Below, piece after piece: positions 6,444 through 12,394 of a stretch of DNA of 12,394 nt (position 1 is its first letter; the number at the start of each line of letters is the position of its first letter). The notes beneath the pieces were generated by a model. That model did not search any database, had not been told where the DNA came from, and saw only the letters and a program-made list of their open reading frames with translations. The DNA lies in contig JAUWXJ010000049.1 of the NCBI GenBank assembly GCA_030616425.1, forward strand, positions 1 through 12,394, read 5' to 3'. Source of the stretch: Desulfobacterales bacterium (GTDB lineage Bacteria; Desulfobacterota; Desulfobacteria; Desulfobacterales; C00003060). The position numbers and the translations under genes were made by a program.

Positions 6444-7760
6444 TCACGCCTTTATACCTTGCGCAATCTGATTTACGGCTGCAATCACTTCATCCACGTC
6501 GAGTGTAGTCAAAACGCGGTCTTGCATCAATACTTGGCCGTTCACAATGCTTGTGACCACATCACTCCCCGTTGCTGCATAGACGAGGTGGGAGTAAATA
6601 TTGTACATTGGAATCAGATGTGGACGTCTGATGTCGATAACAATAATATCTGCCTTCTTACCTGCCTCCAGTGAACCAGTGCTGTCACCCAGTCCCAACA
6701 CCCGGGCCCCGTCAATGGTTGCCATCCTTGTCACTGTCTGCGCATCCATGACCGTGGGGTCCAGGGTGTGCACCTTGTGAAGCTTGGCCACGGTGTCGAT
6801 TTCCTGAAACATGTCGAGGTTGTTATTGCTGGCACAACCGTCAGTGCCGATTCCCACTGTGATGCCGTGCTTGAGGAGTTCAGGGATCGGAGCAATACCT
6901 GAAGCAAGCTTCATATTGCTCTCTGGGTTATGAGCTACTTTTACGTCAAAGTCTTTCAGAAGCGTCATATCTTCCGGGGTCAGGGCTACACAGTGATCGG
7001 CGATCAAGTTTGAACTCAGGAATCCTATCTCTGCCAAATGGCCTACAGGTGTCCGGCCATATCTTTCCCTGATATCATCCACCTCTCGCTCTGATTCAGC
7101 CAGGTGTATGACCATAGGCGCGCCGTTTCGATCGGCAATCGCATGGAGATTTTTGAGTAACTCCGGGGAGCACACATATGCAGAATGGGGTTCCACTGCG
7201 ATGGTAATCAGGGGATCATCCCGCCACTTTTCGATCAGGTCCTCTGTGTACTTCAAGCCCTCTTCCACCGGGCCGTAGTTTGGGGATGGGAAATCATAGA
7301 TCACCTCGCCTACCACTGCCCGCATCCCAGCCTCCTTGGCAGCCTGGGCCACAGCATCTTCAAAGAGATACATGTCGCAGAAAGTGGTCGTTCCTGAAAG
7401 TATCATCTCAGAACAGGCAAGGCGGGTCCCATCATAGACAATATCAAAGGTGAGCTTGGCCTCGGCAGGAAAGATGTAATCATTCAGCCATGTCATGAGA
7501 GGGAGATCGTCGGCCAGCCCGCGAAAACAGGTCATGGCTGCGTGGGTGTGGGTATTCACCAGACCCGGCATGATGATCCCGCCCCGGGCATCAATCGTCT
7601 TTGTGGCCTGGTACGAGGCGGTCAGGGCATCCTCTTTTTCCACCTTGACAATGCGATCTCCAGACACAGCCACGGCCCCTGTTTCAATCAGGGTGCCCTG
7701 GGGGTCCATGGTCAGGACCGATCCGTTTCTGATTAATAGATCAATCGATTCCATGGTCAC
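6444..7760 (-). CDS. mtaD: 5-methylthioadenosine/S-adenosylhomocysteine deaminase
   Basis: A 438-residue cytoplasmic amidohydrolase predicted to hydrolyse the 6-amino group of MTA and/or SAH, giving methylthioinosine or S-inosylhomocysteine plus ammonia. All family landmarks are present: NTHTH (His71, His73) on strand 1, VIHLAE (His219) on strand 5, IADHC (catalytic His256) on strand 6, VAHNPESNMKLASG (275-288) on strand 7 and GTDGCASNNN (Asp307) on strand 8. The length matches the family. The GTG at 7760 sits six bases after GGGAG, a better spacing than the ATG at 7754, so GTG is chosen. It follows the phosphorylase by 26 bp and precedes a divergent paralogue by 30 bp, indicating one operon. 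Physiological choice between MTA, SAH and 5'-deoxyadenosine cannot be settled from sequence. Confidence 0.88.
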   Translation of the reverse strand: MTMESIDLLIRNGSVLTMDPQGTLIETGAVAVSGDRIVKVEKEDALTASYQATKTIDARGGIIMPGLVNTHTHAAMTCFRGLADDLPLMTWLNDYIFPAEAKLTFDIVYDGTRLACSEMILSGTTTFCDMYLFEDAVAQAAKEAGMRAVVGEVIYDFPSPNYGPVEEGLKYTEDLIEKWRDDPLITIAVEPHSAYVCSPELLKNLHAIADRNGAPMVIHLAESEREVDDIRERYGRTPVGHLAEIGFLSSNLIADHCVALTPEDMTLLKDFDVKVAHNPESNMKLASGIAPIPELLKHGITVGIGTDGCASNNNLDMFQEIDTVAKLHKVHTLDPTVMDAQTVTRMATIDGARVLGLGDSTGSLEAGKKADIIVIDIRRPHLIPMYNIYSHLVYAATGSDVVTSIVNGQVLMQDRVLTTLDVDEVIAAVNQIAQGIKA

Positions 7761-7786
7761 TGGTTGCTCCCTATTCTGAAATCTAT

Positions 7787-8614
7787 CTATGCCGGCAACT
7801 TTTCTATCACCGTTCTTATGATGACCCGCAGGCGGGGCGCTGTTTTCTCGGCAGCAGCGATGATCTCCTCCACGCGAGCCGGCTTCAAATCATCCGGAAG
7901 ATTCATGTTGGTAATGACCGAAAACCCGAGGACCGCCATTCCGCCGTGGACCGCTGCAATAACTTCGGAGATCGTAGAGAGTCCCACGGCATCGGCCCCA
8001 ATGGTTTTCAGAAAGCGAATTTCAGCACCGGTCTCAAGGGATGGGCCTGCGAGCCCAATATAAACGCCTTTCTGAAGCCGGATGTTGTTTTCAAGGGCAG
8101 CCTCTTCTGCAAGGGTCATCAAGGTGCGGTCATACACCTGAGTCATGTCAGGGAACCGCGGTCCCCACTCATCCACATTCGGCCCTATAAGGGGGTTGTT
8201 GCCTGTAAGATTGATATGGTCGGTGATTAGCATGATGTCACTCACGTCGAACTCGGGATTAATCCCACCCGCTGCATTGGACAGTATAAGGGTCTTGACC
8301 CCTAGCAACTGCATGACTCTCACGGGGAGGGTGATTTCTCGCATGCTGTAGCCTTCGTAATAGTGGAACCGTCCCTGCATCGCCATGAGCGTTTTGCCTG
8401 CCATATTGCCAAACAACAGCCGCCCGCGGTGGGTAGGGACCGTGGAGACCGGGAAGTGGGGTATCTCTTCGTAGTCAATCGTGATGAGATCGTCCATGCC
8501 ATCTGCGCTCTCACCAAGGCCTGTGCCGATCAGCAAGCCTATGTGCGGGCTGTGGGGGATCTTGGCTCGAACAAATTCGGTGGCCTCAACAACTTTATTT
8601 TCGTAAGATTCCAT
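7787..8614 (-). CDS. PNP-I family phosphorylase, likely 5'-methylthioinosine or 5'-deoxyinosine phosphorylase
   Basis: A 275-residue trimeric-type purine nucleoside phosphorylase that cleaves a purine nucleoside with phosphate to free base and ribose-1-phosphate derivative. Landmarks, compared from memory with human PNP, are GTGLG (30-34), GRFHYYEGY (Arg82, His84, Tyr86, matching human Arg84, His86, Tyr88), NAAGG (113-117), GPSLET (Glu194, matching Glu201) and SVITN (Asn236, matching Asn243). Glu plus Asn is the 6-oxopurine reader. The residue before EEIIAA is Val248, where PNPs have the His (human 257) that contacts the ribose 5'-OH; MTA phosphorylases have Val there. This predicts a 5'-deoxy- or 5'-methylthio-inosine substrate, consistent with the deaminases encoded downstream. 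First gene of the operon; GGGAG lies seven bases before the ATG. Ordinary PNP remains the alternative. Confidence 0.85.
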   Translation of the reverse strand: MESYENKVVEATEFVRAKIPHSPHIGLLIGTGLGESADGMDDLITIDYEEIPHFPVSTVPTHRGRLLFGNMAGKTLMAMQGRFHYYEGYSMREITLPVRVMQLLGVKTLILSNAAGGINPEFDVSDIMLITDHINLTGNNPLIGPNVDEWGPRFPDMTQVYDRTLMTLAEEAALENNIRLQKGVYIGLAGPSLETGAEIRFLKTIGADAVGLSTISEVIAAVHGGMAVLGFSVITNMNLPDDLKPARVEEIIAAAEKTAPRLRVIIRTVIEKLPA

Positions 8615-8651
8615 GATAGACTCCCTTTCCAGATAGAAAATCAGAGCGTAC

Positions 8652-8679
8652 CTTAGAACGGATAATGAAGATCAGTCAA
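8652..8679 (-). promoter_or_regulatory. Possible promoter of the phosphorylase-deaminase operon
   Basis: On the minus strand TTGACT (8674-8679, five of six consensus bases) and TCTAAG (8652-8657, four of six) are 16 bases apart. Transcription would start near 8645, giving a short leader before the ATG at 8614. Plausible but not strong. Confidence 0.35.
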
Positions 8680-8722
8680 ACGGAAATTAATTCGTCGACA
8701 GGACGAATAAAGAGTGGGAGTT

Positions 8723-8921
8723 GTTTCAAAACCCTTTTTTTCGTTTGTTTGACCATTTTGGAAAGTTCTAAGCTCGTTCCGCTAAAATTGGAGCACGTAG
8801 TGAAGCCATGCGCTAGCTCTCCCGCTATCGCGGGATCGAACAGTTCCAATTTTTACTCTTCGCTTCACTAAGAACTTTTGGCCAAAATGGTCAAAATGGA
8901 CTCGCTAAAGGGTTTTGAAAC
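8723..8921. repeat. 199-bp imperfect palindrome, MITE-like or structured element
   Basis: Nested inverted repeats account for most of the 367-bp spacer 8615-8981. The outer arms are GTTTCAAAACCCTTT (8723-8737) with its exact complement at 8907-8921. Next come TTTGACCATTTTGG (8748-8761) with 8882-8895, and AAAGTTCT (8762-8769) with 8871-8878. Inside are TAGTGAAGC (8798-8806) with 8862-8870 and AAAATTGGA (8784-8792) with 8845-8853; these last two cross each other and cannot both pair in one simple fold. The centre is TCCCGC-TATC-GCGGGA (8820-8835). No credible coding frame is present and no clear target-site duplication flanks it. It could be a non-autonomous mobile element, a dispersed repeat or a structured RNA/DNA site. 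Confidence 0.75.
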
Positions 8922-8981
8922 CGACTGTAAGCCTATGATTAGGGCGGCATCATTCAGACGAGCTCTTGAGGATGAACGAAG

Positions 8982-9470
8982 ATGGGTGCAGTGCTGACCA
9001 AAACCGGCGTTGTGAAAGCAGTTCAGGGGCGCACGGCCCTGGTGCTGACCCGGATGGAACCCGAGTGCGAAGGTTGCACGGCCAAGGATGCCTGTTTTGG
9101 CTTGGGGGGTGGTGGCGCAAATACGGAGGTCAGGGCCCGCAACACTGCAAAGGCTGAGGTTGGTGATGTTGTGACCATAAGCATGAGGAGTTCTTCGCTG
9201 CTAAAGGTATCGTTTTTGATTTATATGGTACCTATACTTGCCCTCATAGGAGGCATAGTCTTGGGGTACTTGGTATCTCAGCTGATTTCGGTTGACGAGA
9301 ATGTACCTGTAGGCGTCTTTGGCGGACTTGCCCTAGCGGGTGCATTCTTATGGGTGAAGAAAAAAGGGAATAGGCTATCTAACAGACAGGAGTTTATTCC
9401 TGAAATCATATCAAGGAAGTCGCCCCAAAAAGCAATATCACCTTCAGATCTTGCCTGCCCTGTGAAGTAA
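8982..9470 (+). CDS. RseC/MucC-family membrane protein
   Basis: A 162-residue inner-membrane protein of the RseC/MucC family, whose members modulate sigma-E signalling in E. coli and are tied to the SoxR-reducing/Rnf electron-transfer system. The cytoplasmic N-terminus holds the cysteine cluster CEGCTAKDAC (Cys29, Cys32, Cys38), a possible iron-sulfur or redox site, followed by VGDVVTI (60-66). Two membrane helices follow (about 74-102 and 108-126), then a polar C-terminal tail that is longer than I would expect for the family. GAGG lies ten bases before the ATG, a slightly long spacing. No rse or rnf genes are adjacent, so its partner here is unknown. It is convergent with the downstream phosphogluconolactonase. 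Confidence 0.8.
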   Translation: MGAVLTKTGVVKAVQGRTALVLTRMEPECEGCTAKDACFGLGGGGANTEVRARNTAKAEVGDVVTISMRSSSLLKVSFLIYMVPILALIGGIVLGYLVSQLISVDENVPVGVFGGLALAGAFLWVKKKGNRLSNRQEFIPEIISRKSPQKAISPSDLACPVK

Positions 9471-9515
9471 TTGAAGATCCCTGCAGTCCCGAACACCCGC
9501 TTTGAGGGTGGTCGT

Positions 9516-10199
9516 TTATTCCCCGGCTGCGGCTTGGTCGAGGAAAAGGAGCTTTTTGACCGGGTGCTTAAGGACCCTTACAATCGGCAGGGCTTCATCC
9601 CCTTTGAGCATCTGCTGGACCATATCCCTCTTTCCCTTCCCAGTCACTACAATAACTACCTGCTGCGCAGAACAGATAACACCCATCCCAAGGGTAATCC
9701 GCTCTTTCGGGGGGATAGGGCCCTCGGTTTGAAGCACCCACGATTTATCGTCATCAAGGTATGGGCCACCTGGAAATAGGCTTGCCATATGTCCGTCGGT
9801 CCCCACGCCGAGAAAGATCAGATCAAATTGCGGCGTTGGTGTTGCGAAAACCGATCGCAAGAAATTCTCATAACCTTTGGCCGCATCATCGCTCATGCTT
9901 TCCACAAAGCAGCGCTTTGATGCAGGCCAATCGAGTGGATCTATCAGGAGCTGCTTGACCATGCCCCAGTTGCTCTCAGGGCTATCAAAGGGGACTATGC
10001 GTTCATCTACCGGAAAAAGCCTGACGCGCACAGGGCCTAGCACTACTTGCCAGACCTTTAAGATGCTCCTGTAGGTATTGCCACCAGAGACCGCTACCGT
10101 GGCGTCAGGGGAAAGGGCCTCGATCATCTCGGCTGTTTTGCGGCCGATTTCCTCCAGGGTTTTTACTCTGACGATTTTAAGGTTTGGAAAGTCCAGCAA
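9516..10199 (-). CDS. pgl: 6-phosphogluconolactonase
   Basis: A 227-residue cytoplasmic enzyme that hydrolyses 6-phosphoglucono-1,5-lactone in the oxidative pentose phosphate pathway. Family motifs appear in order: VSGGNTYRSIL (37-46), FPVDERIVP (62-70), ESNWGMVKQLL (75-85), LIFLGVGTDGHMASLFPGG (127-145), KERITLGM (165-172) and TGKGKR (186-191). The first motif reads SGGNTY rather than the usual SGGSTP. No ATG is available near the N-terminus: the frame opens at a TAA at 10218-10220, and the only sensible starts are TTG at 10199 or CTG just after, neither with a clear ribosome site. Translation may depend on coupling to the prenyltransferase gene 43 bp upstream. No glucose-6-phosphate dehydrogenase gene is visible in the window. 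Confidence 0.88.
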   Translation of the reverse strand: MLDFPNLKIVRVKTLEEIGRKTAEMIEALSPDATVAVSGGNTYRSILKVWQVVLGPVRVRLFPVDERIVPFDSPESNWGMVKQLLIDPLDWPASKRCFVESMSDDAAKGYENFLRSVFATPTPQFDLIFLGVGTDGHMASLFPGGPYLDDDKSWVLQTEGPIPPKERITLGMGVICSAQQVVIVVTGKGKRDMVQQMLKGDEALPIVRVLKHPVKKLLFLDQAAAGE

Positions 10200-10242
10200 T
10201 TGACGGGGGATACTTTCTTAAGGAGAATCCTTGCAACAGCCT

Positions 10243-11142
10243 TTACAACACCAGCTTCTGGAAAACCAGTGCTGCTGATAAAAGCAATCCCAGAACAAGG
10301 TGTGTCTGGATAGTCAGGGCCTGGGCCGGGATAAGCTCATCGTAAGCCTGGTAATGGAGGCTCAGGATCTTGATCGCCTTCAAGGCCATAGGGATGGTCA
10401 AAGCAACCACAATACAAGGCCAAAAGCCTTTCTGGGTCAAGATCCAGTAAAGGACCACCGGGTAAGGGCCTAGCATGAGGATGGTATAGATAAAGCGGGA
10501 GCGATCACGCCCCAGGCGTACAACCCAGTTTCGTTTCCTGGCGGCTTGGTCAGCATCAACGTCAGGGAACTGGTTAATCCATATAACAGCCGTGATCAGA
10601 AAACCCATGGGTATGCCAAGCACGAACCCCTCTAAGGTGAGAAGGCCAGTCATTACGTAATAGGTTCCCCATGTGATCAGGGGGCCAAAGGCCAAGAAGA
10701 TGGTGATCTCCCCCAATCCTCGGGACATGAGACTGAAAGGGGATGCTGAATAGAGGTATCCTGCGAGGAATCCCATCAAACCTATAACCACGACAAAGGG
10801 TCGCCCTGTCAAAGCCAGCCAGACTCCAGCGGCGGTTCCGACCACAAAGAAGCCCATGGCCATCCCCCACACGGTTCTGGCATCCATTAGTTTGTCCTGT
10901 ATCACACGGCTCCCGCCACTAAAGGGAGTGGGATGCAGGTTGATCCGGTCGCTGCCAGGATCATCATAGTAATCATTGATCATATTAGCTCCAAGGTGCA
11001 GTCCCCCTACGCCAATCAGTACCAATACAAGCCGTCCGATATAGAGTGACCCGTGCAGGAAACTGAGGGCAGCAGCCAGAATCACGGGAATGAGAGAGCC
11101 TGTCAGAAACGGAAGACGCATCGCTTTTACATAGATATTCAT
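10243..11142 (-). CDS. UbiA-family prenyltransferase, MenA-like
   Basis: A 299-residue integral membrane prenyltransferase that would attach a polyprenyl chain to an aromatic acceptor, most likely 1,4-dihydroxy-2-naphthoate or a related acid in menaquinone synthesis. About eight or nine helices are evident. The first Asp-rich motif, NMINDYYDDPGSD (53-65), and the second, NQFPDVDADQAARKR (190-204), are the Mg2+-diphosphate binding sites. TPFSGGSRVIQ (72-82), between them, resembles the COG1575/MenA group. The start is the ATG at 11142 with GAGG six bases upstream; an in-frame TTG at 11175 has no ribosome site. It is divergent from the B12 receptor unit and is followed by pgl. Whether it serves the classical or futalosine menaquinone route, or a different aromatic acceptor, cannot be decided. 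Confidence 0.82.
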   Translation of the reverse strand: MNIYVKAMRLPFLTGSLIPVILAAALSFLHGSLYIGRLVLVLIGVGGLHLGANMINDYYDDPGSDRINLHPTPFSGGSRVIQDKLMDARTVWGMAMGFFVVGTAAGVWLALTGRPFVVVIGLMGFLAGYLYSASPFSLMSRGLGEITIFLAFGPLITWGTYYVMTGLLTLEGFVLGIPMGFLITAVIWINQFPDVDADQAARKRNWVVRLGRDRSRFIYTILMLGPYPVVLYWILTQKGFWPCIVVALTIPMALKAIKILSLHYQAYDELIPAQALTIQTHLVLGLLLSAALVFQKLVL

Positions 11143-11238
11143 GACATACCTCGCTGTCTGTTTCTGGAAGTTCAATCTCTGGTTACCACAACCGTGCTGT
11201 CATTGCAAGGTTTTGGGCTGGTATGAAACCATTTTTCC

Positions 11239-11266
11239 TTGACACCAGCAGCCATTTTCACATAAG
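11239..11266 (+). promoter_or_regulatory. Promoter of the cobalamin-riboswitch transcript
   Basis: A perfect -35 box TTGACA (11239-11244) is followed after 16 bases by CATAAG (11261-11266, four of six consensus bases). The predicted start near 11273 coincides with the beginning of riboswitch homology. A short inverted repeat, GCTGGT (11217-11222) with ACCAGC (11244-11249), brackets and touches the -35 box and could be an operator, though no regulator is known. Confidence 0.55.
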
Positions 11267-11271
11267 GAGTG

Positions 11272-11475
11272 TATCGGTGCCCTTTGGGCTTAATAGGGAA
11301 TCCCGTTAAAGTCGGGAGCGGGCCCGTCGCTGTAACCCTGCCCTTTTCTTCTTATCAAGAAAAGGGAACCCTTTTAGCATTCATGTACCACTGTTCTAAT
11401 CAATCGGGATGGGAAGGTCGCTAAAAGGGCGGGGGAGCCAGAAGACCTGCCATTGAGAAAAGAGTGTACCACAAC
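11272..11475 (+). promoter_or_regulatory. Cobalamin riboswitch
   Basis: Adenosylcobalamin-type aptamer in the leader of the receptor gene. Recognisable conserved blocks are ATCGGTGC (11273-11280), GGGCTTAATAGGGAATCCCG (11286-11305), AGCGGGCCCGTCGCTGTAACC (11318-11338, the core around the second junction) and the B12 box AGCCAGAAGACCTGCC (11436-11451). Two peripheral helices are perfect 10-bp stems: CCCTTTTCTT (11341-11350) with 11357-11366, and CCCTTTTAGC (11369-11378) with 11420-11429. It is followed at 11524-11561 by an intrinsic terminator, so B12 binding should repress by premature termination. The exact edges are approximate because the closing P1 helix is hard to place by eye. Confidence 0.93.
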
Positions 11476-11523
11476 CTCGGGTGCTGGGTTGTAGGCACAA
11501 GACGGTTTGAGGATAAAAAAGGG

Positions 11524-11561
11524 AAATCCCCAGGCTGAATCATCGGTCTGGGGATTTTTTT
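11524..11561 (+). terminator. Intrinsic terminator, riboswitch expression platform
   Basis: AAATCCCCAG (11524-11533) pairs perfectly with CTGGGGATTT (11548-11557) around a 14-base loop, and a run of seven T (11555-11561) overlaps the end of the stem. It lies about 70 bases after the B12 box and 25 bases before the receptor ATG, the expected place for ligand-controlled termination. CTGGG at 11484-11488 could pair with CCCAG at 11529-11533 as a short antiterminator; that is inferred. Confidence 0.88.
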
Positions 11562-11585
11562 GTGTAACAGTTCATGGGGGAAGGG

Positions 11586-12394
11586 ATGACTAAAAAGCGG
11601 TTTGTTCGTTTTTCGTGGATTTGTTTCGTGGGTTTTTGTTTTATGGCAAAGGCGTTGATTCTCTTTCCCCTTTCGGCTCAGGCCGAGGAAAGAGAACCAA
11701 TTCTCATGGATGAAGTCGTGGTTTCGGCCACAAAGACAGCGGAAAAGCGAAAAGACGTTCCTAATGCTATCATTGTCAAAGATGATATCGATATTCAGGC
11801 AGCCCCGGCCAAGAGCCTTGGGGAACTCTTGGCCAATGAACCAGGCATCGACTGGCGAACCTATGGCAACTACGGCGGTGCAGCCGAGGAGATTCACATA
11901 AGGGGCATGAGCGGCAATGCAACACAAGTTCTAGTTAATGGCGTGAGTGTCAACTCCCCCTCCCTTGGCACTGCTGATTTGGGCAGAATTCCCCTGAACA
12001 ACATCGAGCGAATAGAAGTGGTTAAGGGCTCTGGATCGCTTCTCTACGGTTCAGGCGCCATGGGGGGGACCATTAACATCATAACCAAACGGCCAAAAAG
12101 GGACAAAATAGATCTCAAGGTTAGTGCCGGTTACGGTTCAGAAGATACCTACCTGATTTCCGCTGAGCAGGGGATGTTTGCTTGGGGTGATTTTGGGTAC
12201 TACTTGACAGCCAACCGCCGTGAAACCAATGGGTTCCGAGATAACAGTAATCTCACCCACAACGATGTCTCCCTCAAATTGGTGCTCGATAAGGGAGATA
12301 TATTGGATATAAGTCTCTATGGCGATTACATTGATCGTGAATACGGCAGGCCCGGTGTCGAGCCGCCTCCGGGAACACAGGATTATTATATTGG
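11586..12394 (+). CDS. TonB-dependent outer-membrane receptor, BtuB-like, 5' part
   Basis: N-terminal 269 codons of a TonB-dependent receptor that would move cobalamin (or a corrinoid) across the outer membrane; the barrel continues past the window. A signal peptide spans residues 1-33: basic KKRFVR, a hydrophobic core, then cleavage after SAQA. A TonB-box-like DEVVVSATK begins at residue 42. The plug domain follows with IHIRGMSGNATQVLVNGVSV, the IERIEVVKGSGSLLYGSGAM segment and GGTINIITKRP, all classic plug motifs; the first barrel strands (VSAGYGSEDTYLISAE onward) are seen after that. The start at 11586 is preceded by GGGGGA; an in-frame ATG at 11574 is possible but would itself occupy that site. 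The B12 riboswitch upstream makes cobalamin the likely ligand. Downstream genes of a B12 uptake operon would be expected outside the window. Confidence 0.93.
   Translation, partial: MTKKRFVRFSWICFVGFCFMAKALILFPLSAQAEEREPILMDEVVVSATKTAEKRKDVPNAIIVKDDIDIQAAPAKSLGELLANEPGIDWRTYGNYGGAAEEIHIRGMSGNATQVLVNGVSVNSPSLGTADLGRIPLNNIERIEVVKGSGSLLYGSGAMGGTINIITKRPKRDKIDLKVSAGYGSEDTYLISAEQGMFAWGDFGYYLTANRRETNGFRDNSNLTHNDVSLKLVLDKGDILDISLYGDYIDREYGRPGVEPPPGTQDYYI

Noticed and set aside
8665..8871. Plus-strand frame of 68 codons in the spacer
   Set aside because: It runs through the palindrome; its composition follows the repeat arms and there is no ribosome site.
8723..8921. Integron attC site or CRISPR repeat
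   Set aside because: No GTTRRRY core pair and no integrase were seen, and the repeats are inverted and unequal rather than regularly spaced direct repeats.
9494..9510. Terminator between the RseC gene and pgl
   Set aside because: CACCC/GGGTG is only a 5-bp stem with a 7-base loop and no proper T-run, so it is too weak to call.
11421..11927. Minus-strand frame of 168 codons
   Set aside because: It covers the riboswitch, terminator and receptor signal peptide in antisense and shows no recognisable domain.

Overview
The window looks like chromosomal DNA of an anaerobic, respiring Desulfobacterota-type (deltaproteobacterial) bacterium. This rests on gene content: a siroheme-decarboxylase (AhbA/AhbB-type) Lrp-fold protein, a B12-binding radical SAM enzyme, a nitroreductase of the anaerobe type, 5'-methylthioadenosine/S-adenosylhomocysteine (MTA/SAH) deaminases, a MenA-like prenyltransferase and a B12-riboswitch-controlled TonB receptor. 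The assignment is inferred; no rRNA or tRNA is present. I see no integrase, transposase, CRISPR array or phage gene.

Layout. 1-1632 (minus): a sodium:solute symporter running off the left edge, preceded by a 70-residue two-helix membrane protein and a good sigma-70-type promoter. 1633-1894: spacer with degenerate short repeats. 1895-2464 (plus): a nitroreductase. 2618-4499 (minus): a two-gene unit, AhbA/B-like protein then B12-binding radical SAM. 4639-5091 (plus): a SLOG/TIGR00725 nucleotide-binding protein, whose stop codon overlaps the stop of the opposing operon. 5088-8614 (minus): a three-gene purine-nucleoside salvage operon, phosphorylase then two tandem MTA/SAH-type deaminases. 8615-8981: spacer dominated by a 199-bp imperfect palindrome. 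8982-9470 (plus): an RseC-family membrane protein. 9516-11142 (minus): a UbiA/MenA-like prenyltransferase followed by 6-phosphogluconolactonase. 11239-12394 (plus): promoter, cobalamin riboswitch, intrinsic terminator and the first 269 codons of a BtuB-like outer-membrane receptor.

How the genes fit together. The most informative unit is 5088-8614. The phosphorylase keeps the 6-oxopurine-recognising Glu and Asn of trimeric purine nucleoside phosphorylase, but has Val where human PNP has the His that contacts the ribose 5'-OH; the same change marks MTA phosphorylases. With two nucleoside deaminases beside it, this points to a deaminate-first route: MTA or 5'-deoxyadenosine to the inosine form, then phosphorolysis to hypoxanthine. 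One deaminase has lost the HNPxSN motif and probably has another substrate. B12 links two further regions: the radical SAM protein should bind cobalamin and the receptor should import it.

The best candidates for something undescribed are the deaminase/phosphorylase operon, the pairing of an AhbA/B-like protein with a B12 radical SAM enzyme, and the palindrome at 8723-8921.
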